From WHSW01 sp963769945 (GTDB lineage: Bacteria; Actinomycetota; Thermoleophilia; Solirubrobacterales; 70-9): a stretch of DNA of 64,000 bases. Shown here piece by piece: positions 61,332-64,000 of the stretch. The stretch spans positions 1-64,000 of the forward strand of contig CAVYOA010000003.1 of NCBI GenBank assembly GCA_963769945.1. Direction: 5' to 3'. The notes under the pieces are model-generated. The model worked only from the letters and a program-made list of their open reading frames with translations. It ran no database searches and was not told the origin of the DNA. Made by a program: the position numbers and the translations under genes. Position 1 is the first letter of the stretch; each line of letters begins with the position of its first letter.

Positions 61332-62543
61332 ATGGCCGTAGCGACCGCGACTTACCAGGAGATCACCGACGACCAGCAGGCGATCGTCGAGATGGTCCGC
61401 AGCTTCGTCGACAAGGAGATTCTCCCGCATGCCGAGGAGTTCGACCACGAGGACAAGTTCCCCGAGGACATCGTCGAGCAGATGAAGGAGCTGGGGCTGT
61501 TCGGGGTGACGATCGCAGAGGAGTACGGCGGCATGGGCCTCGACCTCTCGACCTACACGTTGATCGTCGAGGAGCTCTCGCGGGGCTGGATCTCGATCTC
61601 AGGCGTGGTCAACACCCACTTCATCGGTTCCTACCTGCTGGGCAAGTTCGGCACCGACGAGCAAAAGGAGTACTTCCTGCCGAAGATGGCCACGGGCGAG
61701 ATCCGCGCCGCTTTCTCGCTCTCCGAGCCCGAGGTCGGCTCGGACGTCCAGGGGATCAAGGCGACCGCAAAGCAGCTCGACGACGGCAACTGGGAGATCG
61801 ACGGGCAGAAGATGTGGGTCACCAACGGCCTGCGCTCGGCCGTCGTTTTTGTCTTGGTCAAGACCGACACCAAGGCTGATCCGCCCTACAAGGGGATGAC
61901 GTGCTTCATAACCGAGAAGGAGCCCGGCGCCCATAAGAACGAGGGCGAGTTCGCCGGGCTCGAAGTGCCGCCACAGATCAAGAAGATGGGCTACAAGGGC
62001 GTCGAGTCCACCGAGCTCGTCTACGACGGTTACAAGTGCCCGACCGAGCGCATCCTCGGCGGCGAGGAGGGCGTCGGCGAGGGCTTTCGCCAGATGATGG
62101 ACGCGCTCGAGGTCGGCCGCGTAAATGTGGCCGCGCGCGGCGTCGGCATCGCCCAGCGCGCACTCGAGCTGGCGCTGCGCTACGCGCAGGAGCGAAAAAC
62201 GTTCGGCAAGCCGATCGCCGAGCATCAGGCGATCCAGTTCAAGCTCGCCGAGATGGCGACCAAGGTCGAGGCGGCACGGTTGATGACGCGAAAGGCCGCG
62301 GCGATGAAGGACGCCGGCGAGCGCTCCGACCTCGAGGCCGGGATGGCGAAGCTCTTCGCCTCCGAGACCGGCAAGGAGGTCGTCGAGGACTCATTTCGCA
62401 TCCACGGCGGCTACGGCTACTCGAAGGAGTATGAGATCGAGCGCCTCTACCGCGACGCACCGCTGCTTCTGATCGGCGAAGGGACCTCCGAGATCCAGAA
62501 GATGGTGATCGGCAAGAAGGTCCTTCAGCGCAACAAGATCTAG
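61332..62543 (+). CDS. Acyl-CoA dehydrogenase
   Basis: A 403-aa FAD enzyme. Motifs: GVTIAEEYGGMGLDLSTYTL, AAFSLSEPEVGSDVQGIKATA (FAD/substrate site), WVTNGLRSAVVFVLVKTD, KKMGYKGVESTELVYDG, RKTFGKPIAEHQAIQFKLAEMA, and the end SFRIHGGYGYSKEYEIERLYRD followed by GEGTSEIQKMVIGK. The catalytic Glu is expected in the YRDAPLLLIGEGTSE region, as in most ACADs. It oxidises an acyl-CoA at the alpha-beta bond and passes electrons to ETF. ATG 61332 follows CAGGAG. Two SCP2-like genes and a MaoC hydratase follow. Confidence 0.92.
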   Translation: MAVATATYQEITDDQQAIVEMVRSFVDKEILPHAEEFDHEDKFPEDIVEQMKELGLFGVTIAEEYGGMGLDLSTYTLIVEELSRGWISISGVVNTHFIGSYLLGKFGTDEQKEYFLPKMATGEIRAAFSLSEPEVGSDVQGIKATAKQLDDGNWEIDGQKMWVTNGLRSAVVFVLVKTDTKADPPYKGMTCFITEKEPGAHKNEGEFAGLEVPPQIKKMGYKGVESTELVYDGYKCPTERILGGEEGVGEGFRQMMDALEVGRVNVAARGVGIAQRALELALRYAQERKTFGKPIAEHQAIQFKLAEMATKVEAARLMTRKAAAMKDAGERSDLEAGMAKLFASETGKEVVEDSFRIHGGYGYSKEYEIERLYRDAPLLLIGEGTSEIQKMVIGKKVLQRNKI

Positions 62544-62552
62544 GCGCGGTCA

Positions 62553-62918
62553 ATGGCGTCGAGCACCAAAGAGCTGATCGAGCAGGCGGTGACGAACCTC
62601 CAGCGCGAGGTGCCCGCGCTCGCCAAGCTGAAGCTGATCTTCGGGCTCGAGCTACGCGGGCGCGGCGACGTCCAGCTCTACCGCGTGGAGGTGCCGGGGC
62701 CGAAGGTGAGTAAGGACTTCGCCCGCGACGAGCGAGTCCGCGTCGCGATCGCGCGCTCACACTTCAACGAGCTTGCGGCCGACGGCAAGGCCAAGCACTG
62801 GCACCAGGCTTGGGATCAAGGTCACATCAAGGCGGAGGGTGATCCGAACATCCAGAAGCTGATCGGGCAGGTGATCGCCCATGCCGAGGCTCGAGGGCGC
62901 CTGCGCAAGACGCACTGA
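62553..62918 (+). CDS. SCP2-like lipid-binding protein, copy 1
   Basis: A 121-aa protein. It contains EVPALAKLKLIFGLELRGRG, a middle strand pair YRVEVPGPKVSKDF, VRVAIARSHFNELAADGKAKHW and WDQGHIKAEGDPNIQKLIGQV. The last part, with Gly/Lys followed by a helix, fits the sterol-carrier-protein-2 (SCP2) pattern of small lipid- or acyl-CoA-binding domains. It is a clear paralogue of the next gene, sharing the EVPALAKLKL-FGLEL block and VEVPGP. ATG 62553 begins 9 bases after the acyl-CoA dehydrogenase stop, so it is in the same operon. Confidence 0.75.
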   Translation: MASSTKELIEQAVTNLQREVPALAKLKLIFGLELRGRGDVQLYRVEVPGPKVSKDFARDERVRVAIARSHFNELAADGKAKHWHQAWDQGHIKAEGDPNIQKLIGQVIAHAEARGRLRKTH

Positions 62919-62923
62919 GCGCG

Positions 62924-63271
62924 GTGGCGGACTCGAGCAAGCAGATTGCCGCTGCGGTAGCCCGCGTTCAGGCCGAGGTGCCGGCGTTGGCGAAGCTGAA
63001 GCTGGTCTTCGGGTTGGAGCTGACGGCCGGTGGGCTGATGGGGCCGAGCACGGCCGAGCACTACAGCGTCGAGGTGCCTGGGCCTGAGGTCAGCGAGGGC
63101 GAGCCCGAGAACGCCCGCGTCCTGCTCTCGATCCCAAAGGCGATGTTTGAGCTGCTCGCCGCCGAAGGCGAGCTCGTCGATTGGCGGGAAGCCTTTTACT
63201 ACGGCCACCTCAAGGTCTCGGGTGACGAGCGTGTCAAGCGCCTGCTGGGCAAGGCCATCGGCCGTCAGTAG
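62924..63271 (+). CDS. SCP2-like lipid-binding protein, copy 2
   Basis: A 115-aa paralogue of the preceding gene: VQAEVPALAKLKLVFGLELT, HYSVEVPGPEVSEGEPENAR, LLSIPKAMFELLAAEGELVDW and YYGHLKVSGDERVKRLLGKAI. The two copies differ most between the FGLEL block and the VEVPGP strand, where this copy has an extra glycine-rich insert (TAGGLMGPSTA). GTG 62924 starts 5 bases after the first copy's stop. Tandem copies in an acyl-CoA operon suggest binding of fatty acyl-CoA or a heterodimer. Confidence 0.75.
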   Translation: MADSSKQIAAAVARVQAEVPALAKLKLVFGLELTAGGLMGPSTAEHYSVEVPGPEVSEGEPENARVLLSIPKAMFELLAAEGELVDWREAFYYGHLKVSGDERVKRLLGKAIGRQ

Positions 63272-63302
63272 GCGCGCGCCGCTACGATCTCGCGCGCTGA
63301 CG

Positions 63303-63818
63303 ATGAGCGACGAAGACCACAAGCTTTCAACCGGCCAAGCCGAGCGCGAGGCCTCGGGCGCCCACCCCTATGGGCGTTACCTCGAGGAGTTCGAGACCGG
63401 CGCCGTCTACAAGCATTGGCCGGCGAAGACGGTGACCGAGTCCGATGACCATCTCTTCTGCTTGATCACGATGAACCATCACCCCCTGCACCTCAACGAT
63501 GTCTATGCCTCCGAGGCCCAGCAGGGGCAGAACGTCGTCGTCGGACCGCTGGTCTACTCACTCGCCCTGGGTATGTCGGTCTCTGACGTCTCGGGCAAGG
63601 CGATCGCCAATCTCGCGACCGAAGAGCTCTCGCACCCGGCCCCCGTCTTTCACGGCGACACGCTGTATTGCGAGTCCGAGGTGCTTGACGTGCGCCCCTC
63701 GAGCTCGAAGCCCGATCGCGGCATCGTCAAGGTGCACACCCGCGTCTACAAGCAAACGGGTGATCTCGTCGCCGAGTTCAAGCGCACCGTCCTGATCCCG
63801 AAGAAGAACCCGGGCTAG
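63303..63818 (+). CDS. MaoC-family hot-dog dehydratase
   Basis: A 171-aa single hot-dog domain: GRYLEEFETGAVYKHWPAKTVTESDDHLFCLITMNHHPLHLND, in which the Asp/His pair D-x4-N-x2-H (TMNHHPLHLNDVYA) is the MaoC hydratase site; then VVGPLVYSLALGMSVSDVSG and GDTLYCESEVLDVRPSSSKPDRG. It should hydrate an enoyl-CoA such as mesaconyl-CoA or crotonyl-CoA-type substrates. ATG 63303. Last gene of the acyl-CoA dehydrogenase group; a step downstream of the dehydrogenase and upstream of the lyase is plausible. Confidence 0.88.
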   Translation: MSDEDHKLSTGQAEREASGAHPYGRYLEEFETGAVYKHWPAKTVTESDDHLFCLITMNHHPLHLNDVYASEAQQGQNVVVGPLVYSLALGMSVSDVSGKAIANLATEELSHPAPVFHGDTLYCESEVLDVRPSSSKPDRGIVKVHTRVYKQTGDLVAEFKRTVLIPKKNPG

Positions 63819-63881
63819 CGCCGAGCTCGGAGGCTGCTGCGGATCCCGCCGGTATCTGGCTCGCACGGCCCGAACAGCCGG

Positions 63882-64000
63882 ATGAGGGTCAGGCCGCTGG
63901 CGGTCAAGGACATCTTCGACACCGCCGGCTTGACGACCACGTACGGCTCGGCGGTATTTGCCGATCACGTTCCGGCCGCAGTCCGCGACCGCTGTGCGGA
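63882..64000 (+). CDS. Amidase-family protein, N-terminal part (cut by window end)
   Basis: The last 119 bases read RPLAVKDIFDTAGLTTTYGS, then AVFADHVPAAVRDRCA in the phase of ATG 63882. The VKDIFD...TTYGS pattern is the start of the amidase signature family (the first catalytic Lys of the Ser-cisSer-Lys triad is the K of VKD). Amidases of this family normally have 60-80 residues before this point, but here only about six are available in this phase. The open frame immediately upstream in another phase (DPAGIWLARPEQPDE) suggests either a missing N-terminus or another base indel. Confidence 0.6.
   Translation, partial: MRVRPLAVKDIFDTAGLTTTYGSAVFADHVPAAVRDRCA

Overview
The window is high-GC actinobacterial chromosome, most likely from a Thermoleophilia/Solirubrobacterales-type organism. 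This rests on the coding style (many GTG/TTG starts, tight 1-4 nt overlaps), a Gram-positive-type LexA box, a GTP-dependent PEP carboxykinase, system-I cytochrome c maturation genes, and secreted enzymes with C-terminal add-on domains of a kind I associate with that class. The taxonomic call is an inference. No CRISPR array, insertion sequence, prophage or origin is visible. One tRNA (Leu-GAG) and the RNase P RNA are present.

Layout: 1-5 kb carries small hypotheticals, an SDR, the ccmE/ccmF/ccmI-like group and secG. From 5 to 10.5 kb there are a short solute-binding lipoprotein, a VOC enzyme, an EEP/GGDEF pair and a secreted sulfatase. From 10.5 to 17.2 kb are tRNA-Leu, lexA with its operator, the two proline-catabolism genes, rnpB and a frameshifted glnA. 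From 17.2 to 26.6 kb are a secreted alpha/beta hydrolase, a DUF1800-DUF1501-cupredoxin operon, a DUF255 thioredoxin-like protein, a YihY membrane protein and a GST.

The most unusual region is 26.6-32.2 kb. A minus-strand operon runs through an 80-aa protein, two near-identical 66/67-aa precursor-like peptides, a hairpin, a membrane M50 metalloprotease with a PqqD/RRE-like N-terminal region, a secreted double-CxxC protein with acidic and Thr-rich tail, and a lipoprotein. A divergent regulator (HTH plus two Clp-N-like repeats) sits behind a perfect 7-4-7 inverted repeat. A third, diverged copy of the peptide family lies just beyond the regulator. It looks like a peptide maturation/export system without a recognisable modifying enzyme.

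From 32 to 43.7 kb there are a GSA-type aminotransferase, an MhqR/MhqO/MhqD-like electrophile-response unit with an overlapping double palindrome, an HtrA-like protease, a broken radical SAM gene, and acetate uptake and activation (DUF485, ActP, Acs). From 43.8 to 64 kb there are a fungalysin-type M36 protease, an AMP-dependent ligase, SucCD-like CoA ligase with a FixX-like ferredoxin, PEPCK, and a CoA-ester group (malyl/citramalyl-CoA lyase-like, acyl-CoA dehydrogenase, two SCP2-like proteins, MaoC). Together these suggest growth on acetate, fatty or dicarboxylic acids with gluconeogenesis through PEPCK.

At least eight single-base frame breaks interrupt otherwise well conserved genes, including glnA. 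Five of them are +1 insertions. Residual assembly indels are the simplest explanation, so disrupted genes should not be taken as true pseudogenes without read support.
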